Assembly: GCF_014529535.1 (NCBI RefSeq)
Contig: NW_023503409.1
Span: 372,390-436,389 of the forward strand
Direction of reading: 5' to 3'
Length of the DNA stretch: 64,000 nt
Source: Bradysia coprophila
Lineage: Eukaryota; Arthropoda; Insecta; Diptera; Sciaridae
Made by a program: the position numbers and the translations under genes. Below are positions 1-11,333 of the stretch, one piece after another. Each line of letters begins with the position of its first letter. The stretch's first letter is position 1. The notes beneath the pieces were generated by a model. That model was not told the DNA's origin. It saw only the letters and a list, made by a program, of their open reading frames with translations, and did no database searches.

Positions 1-2120
1 TGCTGATCTTGGCACTAATATATTTTTGACATCAGACTACCTTCTTTATTTTCATTTCTAGAATCAACTTAAAAGGACTGGCTTGCGAGTTAAACAATTC
101 CTTCTACTGCCTACAGTTTCGCATGAAATCCAAAGATCTTTTGTTAAATTAGTAAAACACTTTCGGTAACTACTTTTACGTGTCTCGGCAATGTAAATGG
201 TCCTTCTCTTATATGAAAAATGCATTTAGTACATTGTCTAATAACTTCCCCAACCCCCACTTCTCAAACCTCAAAATAAAATTTAGAGCCACGGACGTAA
301 TGTACTAATAATGTTTAACAACCTCCGTTGAGCTGGTGTGATTAATAATTGCTATTGCTACGCGAGATCGTTAAATTTTTATGTTACTTGTCGTGTGATA
401 AAGTTGGATTTAATTGTTGAACCTGTGCTGGTGTATTTTTACAAAAGATTAATTCCAGCACATTCGTATCTTTTATGAAAAATTTCCTGATTCGTACTCA
501 ATCGATCCACAATCTCGGATTAATTCAGAAATCAGAATCAATAATCTTCGATAACAAAAGTTGGTTTACAGCCTTCATGAATCACCTAGGCTCAGGATAG
601 AACGTTGTAAACTGTAACATATGTATACACCTATATCGTATAAGACACTGTGGCTGTAACTGAATTGAAGAGTTTTTTTTTTTAATAAACCGATAATATG
701 TTTAAACTAACAAAATCTGCAAGACAGCATAAATATCTTCCAAATTTGGAACTGAAATGTCGAATATTCGATACCACCTGTCCTTCATAAATAAAAACGA
801 GCGAAAACATGCGTGGTCATAAGTCGATGTATCACAGGTTATGTATGGATCATGTATCAATAAAATTGAATTACAAATGAATTGAAATTTGATTATTTAC
901 TTAAGTGTTACTCAGCTGTTAGTATATATACACACTCTGCTCAAATTACTAACATCAGTCAATTCTTCGTGTAAAAAATTGAAACGAAAACAAAAACCTA
1001 AATTTGCACAGACAAACATCTTGTATATTTTAGGCGACTCCCTTCTTTTGAGGAAAAAATATTTCAAAATTTTACAAAAGCCAATATTTTTGTGGAAAAC
1101 TGCCAATGATCAATGAAAAGTCTTTAGAGAAACCCTATCAGTTAAAGTCTACCACACAAAATTTGTTATGAATGGTGTACTGAGATTCCAATCAATTTGG
1201 ATAATATAATGTTTTCAATTCACTTACGACAGCTTTCGTTGTTTATCCATATTCATTATAATAACACTAGACACAAGACAACTTCACTTTTTCACTCAAT
1301 CAGTTCTTTCGGAGCTAAAAAACACTACAATTATGCGAAATTCAATTAATATGTCGAGAAAATGTACACCATTTTCATCTGAAATACTGCGAAAATTTCC
1401 CACGATACTTTATGACACTTTGAAAACGCTCAAATTTGATAGAACTGATGGCCGTGATGGCCAAAGGAATTTGTAAAGTTTTGTCAAGTTGGATTTTCTT
1501 GATACACTGTCTGGTCGTGAATGCAGTAGCAGAATCGAAGTTTAGTTCGAAAATGTCGATGCATATTGTACCATATGATCAGAAGGTGGAGTGAGTTCAC
1601 TCCAATCTTTCCATTTAGAATTTTGATCCAGGAAAGCAATACAATAATCTACAGAATCTGATAATGCAATTGGACTGTTTTTCGGAATAGACGTTGGTTA
1701 GTGGGCGTATGATTAGAGAATTAGTGAAAAAATAGTTATTTTCCTAACGAATACTAAAAGCGAGTTCTGGAATTGAATTACCTAAAAAGTCTCTTAGCAT
1801 AAGTTGGGAACATCGTTTTTCCTAAACGATGTCGGAAATACTCGACGAAGTCGCGATATTTTAACACTAGTTAGGAAAATACCGTTCAACACCAAAGTAA
1901 CCATTTGGGATGGACCAGTGTAGCATATGAAAAATTGAATTGTATGTACCTGATTGTGTGCCGATACGTTCACCACACTATGTTGGATATGTTCGAATTT
2001 TTGACATTTGGCTTGTCGGCACACATCTCTCTGAATACGAATTTCATCCTCTTGTTTTTGTTATTCACTCGTACGCTTACATACTTTCACCGTTAATGTT
2101 CAAATTTACTAGAAGAAAAT
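1..2120. other. Intergenic DNA upstream of Hus1
   Basis: AT-rich sequence with no coding exon I can support. The short open frames here (for example around 889-1116 on both strands) are low-complexity, overlap each other and resemble no family I know. The last few hundred bases should contain the Hus1 promoter and 5' UTR, but I see no clear core-promoter motif. Confidence 0.6.
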
Positions 2121-2957
2121 ATGAAGTTTCGAGCATTAATCCGTGACCAACAATCCTGCCGAGAATTTCACGATATAATAACAACCATTTCGAAAGTGGC
2201 ACACAACAAAGAAGCAGCTATAATAATCAAAACAAATCAAATTCAGTTAGTTGTATCCGAAAATGCAGCTCATTCGATTCCGTCGATTTGGGCTGAGGTG
2301 GACAAAGACTCCTTTTTCCCTGAATACATAATGAGCGGCGTCGACGAGGAGCACAACAATCAGATCGTTTTGACATTCAATCCCATCAAAATGGCTAATG
2401 CATTGACTATGCTGAAAGGCGTCGTAAAATATTGTAAAATCAAACTGACAAACAAAGACTTTCCATGCCTGACGGTGCAGCTCGAGGTACCATCGACTAC
2501 CGGTCGGCAGATCACACACGATGTTCCTGTAACTGTTATTCCGACACGCGATTGGGCTGAATTTGAAATTCCCCAACTACCAGACTTCAAATCAGTCATA
2601 TCCATGCCAACGCTGAAGTCCATCAGAAATCTAGTGGAAAAGATCAAGAATTTGGCGTCACACATAACGTTCTTCTGTAACAATTCCGGTGAAATTGCTA
2701 TGGTCGTTGAAACTGATGAAGTGACTGTGGCTAGCAACTACAAAAATCTTGAAGTTCAACTAGATGATCCTGACGACAAGAATTTGGAGGTGTCCTGTCG
2801 TGTTAGTGCCAAAGAATTGGGAATTTACTTCTCATGCAATCAGTTTCAGGACTTGAAAATGTACTGTTGTGCTACGCAAGATCATGTTCTTAAAATCGTT
2901 GTGGAGGTGCGGCCATTCGTTTCGTTAAACTGTATTTTGTGGGCTGTTGCGTTATGA
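2121..2957 (+). CDS. Hus1: Checkpoint clamp protein Hus1 (9-1-1 complex)
   Basis: Single-exon 278-residue protein, the usual length for HUS1 (about 280). HUS1 pairs with RAD9 and RAD1 in the PCNA-like 9-1-1 ring, which is loaded at damaged or stalled DNA and activates ATR signalling in the nucleus. What shows it: the N-terminus MKFRALI matches the conserved MKFRA start of the family, the KIKLTNKDFPCLTVQLE block near residues 106-122 is the HUS1 signature, and THDVPVTVIP near 132-141 is also conserved. The last 15 or so residues are less conserved and might be affected by an unseen splice. A polyadenylation signal (AATAAA) lies at about 2962, directly after the stop. The gene is tail to tail with Rft1. 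Identification is from remembered family sequence. Confidence 0.93.
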   Translation: MKFRALIRDQQSCREFHDIITTISKVAHNKEAAIIIKTNQIQLVVSENAAHSIPSIWAEVDKDSFFPEYIMSGVDEEHNNQIVLTFNPIKMANALTMLKGVVKYCKIKLTNKDFPCLTVQLEVPSTTGRQITHDVPVTVIPTRDWAEFEIPQLPDFKSVISMPTLKSIRNLVEKIKNLASHITFFCNNSGEIAMVVETDEVTVASNYKNLEVQLDDPDDKNLEVSCRVSAKELGIYFSCNQFQDLKMYCCATQDHVLKIVVEVRPFVSLNCILWAVAL

Positions 2958-3307
2958 GAACAATAAATTAAGTTTGTCGATTCAAATTGCATTGAACGTT
3001 TCTCTTCTAAATGTAAATGCAGAACGACTTTAAGACACTAGAACTTAGACAAAAAAAAACTAAAAATTTCTTAAAAGGAGCTTTAATAAGTACAGCAACA
3101 AGACACTATAAAGGACTACTCATATGCAAACTGTGACTTCGATTTTTTTGTGTCGTTACAAATACATTCAATAAATTCATTACATTTTCGCGACGGGACA
3201 TAGTCGATATGATTTTGTAATTTTTCGACCTTATTTGTGCGATCACAGATTGCATACGTAGCCCTTATAAAGGCGGAAAATCAACATAAAAATCTCGTCC
3301 ATATCCT

Positions 3308-5655
3308 CTACGATTTCTTTTCCTTACTGGCTCTGTATTTGTCTAGTCCTATTCGAATCAAATGTTTATTTTCATAGCCCCATGCTAGGAGTGTAACTGT
3401 TGTACAAACTACACCGATAAGCAGATGACCAACTATCGATTTCTCGAAAACTCTTTTCTAAAAAATAATCAAACAAAAAGATAAAAACTTCCAAAAGTCC
3501 CATCAAACCCAAGTCAAAAACTTATTTGTTACCTGAGACACCTTGCATACGATTCCCATGACCAGCAATACGATGAAGAATAACCTTCCCGGACGTATAC
3601 CATTTAATGGGTTCAGTTTGATTGGCTGATATTGTTTGTAAATGTAAAATGTGCTATACGAAATGCGAAAAATCATATTTGTGCAATTGGCCAATATGAA
3701 GCCGACTGGTCCGAACAGATTTGTGAGTTGGTACGATAGTAGGAGAAATGTTACCGAAAATATGGCCATGTAGTAGTTGTATCTGTTGGACGACAAAAAT
3801 TGTTTGTTTAATTCCAGAGTCGGATGTTAATGGTGGAACAGAGACTAGGGCATGCAATCAACGTTCTTTCTCAATGTGTTTCGTTCAAATTTATTTTTTT
3901 ACACTTCCAAAAAACAGTCAAATAATTCTGAGAATAATATGAGCTTTGCTTACAATACTTGAATGTGGTACTCACGTATCTATTTGTTTACTGGTATTAG
4001 TTGCAAACATGTATCCTTCGGTGATCCCATTAACCGCCAACAGGACAATCGCTAAACAGTGCCATCGCAATAAAAATTCTGGTAAACCATTACCGACAAA
4101 ATCCGATCCACCATACAGGAGTAACACGGTTCCTGCATAACTTTGACCGAAAATAAACGCTAATAGTCCAATGGATGTGACTGCTTTGCAAATATTTGAT
4201 AAAACCTCTCCAGTCTCATTAACTTTATCCTTGAAAGAAAAATTCGATTAACAAACGAAACGGATCGTCACAAATTATTGTGTGCAACAAACCCGATTTT
4301 GTTCCTTCAAAGCAACATCTCTGGCTATTGTTTGTGTAAAATAAAAGTAACTACTGTCTTCGATGGGTCGAAATATAAATCTTGCTGCTAAGCTGCCCAT
4401 ATTGTTAACAATGTCATATGTGGCCTGTTCACTGAACGAAAGCACTGGACTCAACGACATAACATATTTTTCGCCTTCAGTTAACACTTGCTTCAACACT
4501 CCTTGCTTGGCAAAACTCCACACCAGCACCTTCAAATCCGAATTGAAATAAGTGCCGGTGTTTTGCATTACACCGGGTATCATCTCAAGAATACTGTTAA
4601 ATGGAAAATCGTCCATATTCTCGTAATATGGCTCATGTAACCGAATCGTTTTCTCGTTGTCGTCAGTCTTTTTGGCCACATCCAACCGATACTGTTTCAA
4701 TTTCTTGATGTACACGTGGAAAAACAGGTAGTTGCCGATAATTATGGTAAACGCACTGGATAGCTGAGCGAAGCCAAAAGCGTAAATGGCAATGTTACTA
4801 TCTTGAAGCACTGCGGTGATAAAGATTAACGATCGCACCAGTATGTGAAGTGTGTCCATAACGATTTTTAGTTTGACAAAGCAAAAGACTTGTCCGATAA
4901 ATACTGGTGCTTCAGCGCACATTTCGATGATGCAAGAAATTGCAATAGCATAGCAACCGAATTTGTATTGTGCGGAGTAAACTTCTTCAACTTCGGTGAG
5001 AAAATTTATCCAAATAAAAATGCCAGGTAATGCAAGTATGAAACAAATTGGAACCCTGCAGTTGGAGATTAATTGATGATCAATGTCTCTACAGGCTAAT
5101 CGTATACGAATCTTACGTGATCCAAATTTGATTGATTAACTGCGGCCATGTACTTTTGTTTTTCTCTTGCGTTCTTGAACTTAACGATGCCCGGCTGACT
5201 GCTTCTCGCGATAGGAAAATCAACGTACTTTCCAGGAGAAGAAGACGCACATTCATAATGCCCAAAACATCGCGTCCAACGCGACGTACAATAAAAGCAT
5301 TGATGCCAAATGTTATACACCGACAGAATATCTAAATTAGAATTGTTGGTGACTTAATTGGTAAATTATCAATCGACAACACATCATCCGCACACAAATT
5401 ACACAATGAAGTCTATAAATATGAAAATTTGTTACTATACCAAAATGAGTACGACACGGAAACGATGTAGAAGTGCCATTCAAAATATTTGTTTTGAAAT
5501 TGAAAATTGTGAGCAGATGGGTTCTAATATTAGATGCATTGTAAGCGTGCTCATTCTAAATTTATAATAATTGTCGATTGTTATTCAATGCTTACCTGAA
5601 AAACGATGCTGAAGGAGGCATTCTGAATACTGCTCTTTAATATATTTCGACTCAT
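3308..5655 (-). CDS. Rft1: RFT1 homolog, ER membrane protein of N-glycan assembly
   Basis: Six coding exons on the minus strand: 5655-5596, 5331-5117, 5055-4293, 4229-3976, 3782-3533 and 3457-3308. Every junction has GT..AG ends and keeps phase, giving 563 residues (family about 540). RFT1 is a multi-pass ER protein of the MATE-like flippase superfamily, required for use of Man5GlcNAc2-PP-dolichol in N-glycosylation; whether it is itself the flippase is debated. What shows it: the start MSRNILKSSIQNASFSIVFQ, the block NAFIVRRVGRDVLGIMNVRL in exon 2, GVLKQVLTEGEKYVMS and FRPIEDSSYFYFTQ in exon 3, and ITEGYMFATN in exon 4 are all family hallmarks. It ends in a lysine-rich tail (YRASKEKKS), consistent with ER retention. 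It converges on Hus1 with about 350 bases between the stop codons. Confidence 0.95.
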
Positions 5656-7436
5656 TTTGTCACACCTCTTATCAATATTATTTGATATGCACTTTTAGCC
5701 TCTATGTGATAATCGCAATGTTATGACACGTCATTTAAGTTACATTGACAATCATTTTTATTTAACTATCGTTGTTTTTGAACATAGAGCCGAGTAAAAT
5801 CAAAACACCAACAAAACGCGAGAATTATTTGACATTATTTGACGTCTACTCATTCTGCGTTTTCGATTTCACCATTTCACCTTATGACTTTTCGAGCTTT
5901 TTTCGAACTATGCAGAAGTTGCGTTAATTTTTAGTCTAGTTCAGTTTAGGTGGTTTCAGAGAGATGTTTCGACGGAACGACCCAGTCGTCATATTAGCAT
6001 CTCTCTGGATGGTTTAGGTCTTATGTCTTTAGAACATTCGTCTTGACGCGATTATTGCCAATATTTTTGTGTTGTGTTGTGTTGAACGGGAGTCAAACAC
6101 ATACACAAGGGCCTTTCGCTCTTTTAACAGTCACTCTTGTGAGAGCCATGGTCAAGCTTGCTTCAATAAAGATTCGCCTGTTCAGTATCAACCAAAAGAG
6201 GTCTTTTAGTTTCACACTTACGGCGTGAACCAGATACTAAACGGTTTTTTATGCATTAGATGTGTTAATTGTCAACCCGAGGCGAAGCTGAGGTTGACAA
6301 ATCACTTCCGATGCCTAAACAACCAGTTTAGTATCATGTTGCATACCAGATTTTGTGTAACGAAGAGTTTAAGGCTCATTAAAGCAATGCGTTGTTAATC
6401 CTTCGAGAGGATACACATATTTTTCCGCAGAAACGTAATCAATCGTCCAAAACAAATACAAAGGGTAGAAAAATGTCAGAACTCCCTTATGCTCGGCCCG
6501 TGACGCATGTTATATATATTACACACTTGGTCAAATGCACTTGTTTGAATGGGAGCGCTCGTAAGTATATATTCTTGTGTGAAACATTCACACTATGATA
6601 TACTCACACACACATTCAAACTCGTGCTATCATGATCATGACTCACTTACGTGACCAAGTACCAGAAATACTGTGATAATAAATGATGGAATTTGTTTAT
6701 GTACTGTCCGTTTGACAAGAGGATCGCCACGGTTCAGCAGGGGGTTTTGAACATTTGTTTTTTACACGTTGGCACACGTGCTCTTGTCAGATTCAAGATT
6801 CTTTTTACGAAGGTTACGCTGATTATACTTTGTGAAAAAGGCCAATACCTTGCAAATATGTCACATCTTGAACAGAATTTGACACTGCAATATCTGCAAC
6901 ATGAAAAAACTAAATGTTCGAAGCCCCTGAAACCCCGTGCTTCCACCTACGTAATATACACAAACTAGGTGAGCCAATCTTAATTTATCTCGAAACATCG
7001 AAAAGTCAAAAATCCTAGCATTTTGTTCTGAAAAAGTTTTGTGTTTTTTGTGTTAATTTTAAAATAATAATTTCTCTAAAATCAAAATGATCAATGAAAA
7101 TGTTTCCGATACGAGAAGAAATCTGTGGGAGTTGATAACTGAACGTATAGCGCTGTTAATTGGTTGGATTTTAAATAAATAAAATGGCAAAATTAGCGAA
7201 GGAAGAAAGAATAAATACAAATAACTTCAGGTAAAAGCTGTTTATGCAACTAGATCATAATGTTCGAAAACTGCGAACTTTAGATCGTTCTGTTGCATAA
7301 AACGTTGTATGAATCTCGGTGCGAAGTACTTGACCTCGTGTGACTGCGGCCTCGTGTCATAATTACACATCTAGAGCCAAATAAAGTACTTCGCACTCGA
7401 TGTCATAAATAACTATTTCATAAAATGTGCATGATG
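5656..7436. other. Intergenic, repeat-bearing stretch
   Basis: No gene can be supported. It contains an imperfect palindrome at 6233-6335 (listed separately). The short open frames at 6043-6228, 6392-6598 and 6693-6968 look like noise. The first few hundred bases upstream of 5655 should hold the Rft1 promoter. Confidence 0.5.
6233..6335. repeat. Imperfect palindrome with CCGAGGCGAAG core
   Basis: The left side begins GATACTAAAC and the right side ends GTTTAGTATC. Moving inward, GGTT, GCAT, GTG and TTGTCAACC match on both arms, with the short core CCGAGGCGAAGCTGAGG. A very similar core is found at about 33410-33432 in the 210-bp tandem repeat, so this looks like a dispersed foldback repeat. 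Confidence 0.5.
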
Positions 7437-7899
7437 CACTGACAAAAAAGATTTGAAAATCTTACTAGTCGCAGGTAACTTTGTCTCCAGGTAATCCACA
7501 TTGCCTGTCACAGCTGTACTTTTTGTATGGGAAGCTACAGCTGTTGCAGCTATTGTGGATTACCTGGAGACAAAGTTACCTGTGACATTGCCTGTCACAG
7601 CTGTACCAAAGCACCTAGCAGGATAATAGAGGTTTTTACACGTCAAATAGAGTAGTTTTTTGATACCAATAATACCATTAGCAGCCTTAATTGTAATTTT
7701 GCAATGACATTATGAAAAAAAAGGTATGGAAATATTCGCATACTTCGATTAAAGTACTACTTTATTTTTTTCTATTACCCTGCTAGGTGCTTTGGCTGTA
7801 CTTTTTGTATGGGAAGCTACAGCTGTTGCAGCTATTGTGGATTACCTGGAGACAAAGTTACCTGTGACAGGTAAGATTTTCGACTCTTTTTTGTCAGTG
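7437..7899. mobile_element. Inverted-repeat transposon (MITE) with CACTGACAAAAAAGA ends
   Basis: Ends are CACTGACAAAAAAGA at 7437 and its reverse complement closing at 7899, followed inward by GAAAATCTTAC/GTAAGATTTTC. No coding capacity. Inside, a block containing GTGGATTACCTGGAGACAAA occurs twice in the same orientation (around 7553-7578 and 7837-7862) and once inverted (around 7486-7507), so the middle is partly palindromic. A second small element (7617-7794) is inserted in it. No convincing target duplication is seen at the outer ends. Confidence 0.7.
7617..7794. mobile_element. 178-bp MITE nested in the 7437-7899 element
   Basis: Terminal inverted repeats CAAAGCACCTAGCAGG and CCTGCTAGGTGCTTTG continue inward as TAATAGA/TCTATTA. 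It is flanked by the direct duplication GCTGTAC at 7610-7616 and 7795-7801, a 7-bp target duplication. The host sequence GCTGTACTTTTTGTATGGG is present uninterrupted at about 7512, which confirms where the insertion cut. It is nonautonomous; the duplication length is near the 8 bp of hAT elements, so hAT-like is inferred. Confidence 0.8.
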
Positions 7900-8154
7900 T
7901 GTGCGGATTCTTTTTATCGACTTCATCGACTTCTTCAGTAGTGAATTCAACTGTGTCAGTACAATTTTTCCAAATTAATATTTATTTATCAACAAGCTTT
8001 TATTTTTTTAATTAAATAATTTAGTTACGTCGTCATTACTTTAGATTTCGTTTATTCAGAATTAAGTTGATCAATCATATCAGATTAAGTTGATTGAATG
8101 ATCAGGCTGCAACCAAAAGATCGTCATAAATTTTGTTTTTAACATTCTTCAAAT
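7900..8154. other. Intergenic spacer
   Basis: AT-rich spacer between two MITEs; nothing recognisable. Confidence 0.5.
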
Positions 8155-8602
8155 CAGTCAAAAACACTCAAAGAGTAAAAGTGTTGCAAGTCGGTCATAC
8201 TTCCAAAACAACTGATTTCGCTGTAGGTGACGCATTCTGCGCTTGTACGCAAAAATTGTCAAAGCAAAAATTAGGCCAAAAAAATTCTAGAAGAAAAATT
8301 TTACCAACAAATTTTTGCGTCACAAAGTGGCAGATGATTCGGCTACTTTTCATTTGTACATTCTTTCAGGACATATTTTTCCCTATTTTAACAATTTTCT
8401 TAATAGTACTTTCCTTAACATCTGCCACTTGTGACGCAAAATTTTGTTGGTAAAATTTTTCTTCTAGAATTTCTTTGGCCTAATTTTTGCTTTGACAATT
8501 TTTGCGTACAAGCGCAGAATGCGTCACCTACAGCGATATCAGTTGTTTTGAAAGTATACCCAGGGACTTGCGTCACTTTTACTCTTTTAGTGTTTTTGAC
8601 TG
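8155..8602. mobile_element. 448-bp foldback MITE with long inverted arms
   Basis: Ends are CAGTCAAAAACACT and AGTGTTTTTGACTG. The arms are about 170-190 bp each; shared blocks include GACGCATTCTGCGCTTGTAC, TTTGCTTTGACAATTTTTGC (inverted) and TTTGTGACGCAAAA-like sequence near the centre, with CATCTGCCAC/GTGGCAGATG flanking the loop. The two open frames at 8133-8453 and 8431-8631 are by-products of the arms, not genes. A degenerate relative lies at about 14492-14690. Confidence 0.78.
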
Positions 8603-9182
8603 ATATCAGTTATTTTGGAAGTTTGATTTGATTTTATATTATGTTATTTGGTAGCAATTTATATCCTCAATATCTTCCATCCGAAAACGCGAAAACTGAG
8701 AAATTTCGCGAGCTCACTTTTTACCAAAAAGCAATAACCGTTGCACACTTTATTAATTACAAAAGTACTCATACCTAAAAAAATTAATCCATAAAAATCT
8801 CGATGATTGTCTCATTTTCCTTTAAAATTCTTTTCATAAAAAAATTTAAAAAATTTGAAAATTTTGAAAAAAAAAATTACAAAATTAAAAACAAATTTTG
8901 AAATTTTTGAAAAAATTTTGAAAAATTTAAAAAATGCAGGAAAAAAATTTGAGGTGAGCAGAGTTTACCAAAAGCGAACAAATTTGTTCTACCATACACA
9001 TCCACACACACACACTTAAATGTGTTCTTATATGGGGCTTATATGGGAACTTCGAGGAGCCCTAGCTCCCAAACGAGGCCAGTTCCATCCAATTTTTTTT
9101 TCTACTTCCAAAATTTCAAGAAATTCTAAAGAAAGCTTTAGAAGATAGTAAACATGGACGGACGGAACCACAGTTTAAAGTA
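8603..9182. other. Low-complexity and dispersed repeat DNA
   Basis: Around 8830-8950 there is A/T-rich simple sequence (AAATTTTGAAAAA type). Around 8995-9080 a CA-rich run is followed by sequence ending GAGCCCTAGCTCCCAAA, which has an inverted relative at about 13590-13670. No gene is seen. Confidence 0.5.
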
Positions 9183-9460
9183 AAATCGAAGCACTATAAT
9201 TTGATCGATTCTTTCTATTCATTTAATTCATTTTTAAATAATTGTAGTTTTCAAAGAAATCATTTCGAAAATATTACAGTATAAAAGCTTACACATACGC
9301 ATTAGCGCGGTGGACCTGCGGGAAAACCGTTCAAATGCACATGTCTAAGCTTTTATACTGTAATGTTTTCGAAATGATTTCTTTGAAAACTACAATTATT
9401 TAAAAATGAATTAAATGAATAGAATCGATCAAATTATAATGCTACGATTTTGCTGAAATT
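9183..9460. repeat. Long palindrome (arms about 120 bp)
   Basis: Left arm includes GATCGATTCTTTCTATTCAT, TTTAAATAATTGTAGTTTTC and TACAGTATAAAAGCTTA; the right arm is its near-perfect reverse complement. The loop, about 9297-9340, contains GCGCGGTGGACCTGCGGG. This is probably a foldback transposon. It ends just 3' of the ionotropic receptor stop codon and could form a hairpin in a read-through transcript. Confidence 0.75.
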
Positions 9461-9497
9461 GACCAAAAATGTATAGAAATGGGGCTTCTTGGAAGAT

Positions 9498-11333
9498 TTA
9501 TTGCGTGGCCAAATTATAATGCATCCGAAGTGTCTGCTTCAATTTTGTGATTTGTGACTGAATTTTGTTACAAATTAATTCGCAAATGAACACAAATATA
9601 CTGGCAAGCCATCCACACCAAACAATAGTCATCATACCAAAATCACTATCTGATTGGTCATTACTATTGAATTGACGACCAAGGTTTAATTTCGTTATCC
9701 TTTTGATTTCGTCTTCGTCTACTTCTTTAAGCCACTTGCTGATTAATCCGGCACTTGCCAAACGGTGACTGACCATGTTTATTGCCTCGATGTATGGAAA
9801 ATCTGAATCTACATCAAACGTTAGGAAGTATGGACACAAAACCGTGTCTATCAAATAGTATGCTTTCAAGCTTAAACGTTTCTGTGCAGTCAACACATAC
9901 CGTGCAGAGTAGTCTAACGTAGAATATGCTACAGAATCGTTGAATTCATTCAAATTTTTAAAATATATATCCATGTTTGTCCGTTGTATTTTTTCGTTCC
10001 AGCCAGAATGCCTTGTTAGATTTTCTAGCAATTCAATTGTTTCATTTGCCCAGGTTATTTCACGAGCCGAGATCCGTACTCGGGATTCGAATAGTTCGTT
10101 GATTGTTTTGATTTGACCTTCATAAATTGGCAAAGTAAGATAACTCTTAAAGACGGACAAAATGCCGTTTGCCACAATTAACCCGGTGAAAGTTAAAGGT
10201 ACAACGATATAAATATCGGCACGATAAAGTCGTCCATAATTGATGGCTGTGTTGTCATTTATTAAGAGATTTATAACGTCGACAAAACATTGTAAAAGTG
10301 AAATTTTGTTGGTATGCAAATAACCAGAGACCGTTAATAGAAGCGATGCTGCCACGGTCACAAGTAAAGTGTAAGCGAATAGAACTGTCCACGTTGTATT
10401 CTGTAAATAGGTGATGAAGCTTGCATATGGTCGAGCATGAGGCACTAACAACACAAGCCGTGTGACAGCAAATGGACCCAATTTTGGATCTCCGGCGAAA
10501 TCTCCGTTTAAGTTAATTGTAAATTGGGTAACATCTACATTTAAAGAGCTAAAAAATTTAACCCGTGATTTGATGTAAGTCGCTTCATCTATGTATGTCA
10601 TCGAAATTGATGCATTGAACACGCGAACGATATTCTGCCAAAAGTTAAATTGAAATTTGTTGGGTTCATAATTCTTAAATTGTGAGTCATACTGTTGCAA
10701 GATTCGAAGCGGATGCTCGTAATAATTCGGTATTTCATCTGGGAAATAATTCTGAAGTGATTCACTTCCAGTCAAATTAAGCAAAACCGTTGCGTCAAAT
10801 GGATCGAAACGAAATACGGTAAATGACGATCCAGTAGCGTCCTCAGCAACATTCAAGTAAAATGCACAAAAAATGTTCAGAATCCGGTTGCTCCGACTCC
10901 ATTGAAACAATTGCAATACGGTCTCCATTGCGGTGATGTTGTGTACGAAAAATGCAACAATTTTCACATTGGGGATGCGCTGTCGAATTGAGATCACTTG
11001 ATCCAGCATTTGTGTGTCATTTGCAAATTTAAAACACTCGGTAGCGACAACAATTAAAAATGGGGTTTTGCTGGTCTGCACATTTTCCAGCTGCATGCGT
11101 TGCGTACCGTTACGATCGACAATATAAACTGTTTGAGGTGAAATGGACCCATCGCTCCTATCCATTGCAAGAATGTGTTGGTTGTGTTCGTTCAAAGAGT
11201 CCAGTAGAAAGATGTTGTGATCGAAACAGAAATATTCATTCAATCGTTTGATTAGATTCACTTCCAGATTTTGACGGCTCCAAACTGTTGCCGAAAGTAG
11301 CTTGAAGAGTGTAGCAATTATCACGTACTTCAT
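9498..11333 (-). CDS. Divergent ionotropic receptor (IR)
   Basis: Single-exon 611-residue membrane protein. IRs are chemosensory cation channels derived from ionotropic glutamate receptors. What is seen: a hydrophobic N-terminus (about 1-19) that looks like a signal peptide, an extracellular region with several N-glycosylation sequons, TM1 at about 313-338, TM2 at about 373-397, a second extracellular segment, and TM3 at about 566-590 (VWCGWLASIFVFICEL), then a short cytoplasmic tail. This is the iGluR/IR topology. The pore segment between TM1 and TM2 and the ligand-binding segments are too divergent to assign a ligand. An intronless coding region and this divergence fit the divergent, often taste-related IRs of flies. 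It is not one of the conserved co-receptors such as IR25a or IR8a. Function in a specific sense is inference. Confidence 0.88.
   Translation of the reverse strand: MKYVIIATLFKLLSATVWSRQNLEVNLIKRLNEYFCFDHNIFLLDSLNEHNQHILAMDRSDGSISPQTVYIVDRNGTQRMQLENVQTSKTPFLIVVATECFKFANDTQMLDQVISIRQRIPNVKIVAFFVHNITAMETVLQLFQWSRSNRILNIFCAFYLNVAEDATGSSFTVFRFDPFDATVLLNLTGSESLQNYFPDEIPNYYEHPLRILQQYDSQFKNYEPNKFQFNFWQNIVRVFNASISMTYIDEATYIKSRVKFFSSLNVDVTQFTINLNGDFAGDPKLGPFAVTRLVLLVPHARPYASFITYLQNTTWTVLFAYTLLVTVAASLLLTVSGYLHTNKISLLQCFVDVINLLINDNTAINYGRLYRADIYIVVPLTFTGLIVANGILSVFKSYLTLPIYEGQIKTINELFESRVRISAREITWANETIELLENLTRHSGWNEKIQRTNMDIYFKNLNEFNDSVAYSTLDYSARYVLTAQKRLSLKAYYLIDTVLCPYFLTFDVDSDFPYIEAINMVSHRLASAGLISKWLKEVDEDEIKRITKLNLGRQFNSNDQSDSDFGMMTIVWCGWLASIFVFICELICNKIQSQITKLKQTLRMHYNLATQ

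Noticed and set aside
889-1116. Overlapping open frames on both strands upstream of Hus1
   Set aside because: Low-complexity, lysine/leucine-rich, no family resemblance, no splice partners.
8133-8631. Two open frames of 106 and 66 codons
   Set aside because: They lie in the inverted arms of a foldback element and mirror each other.
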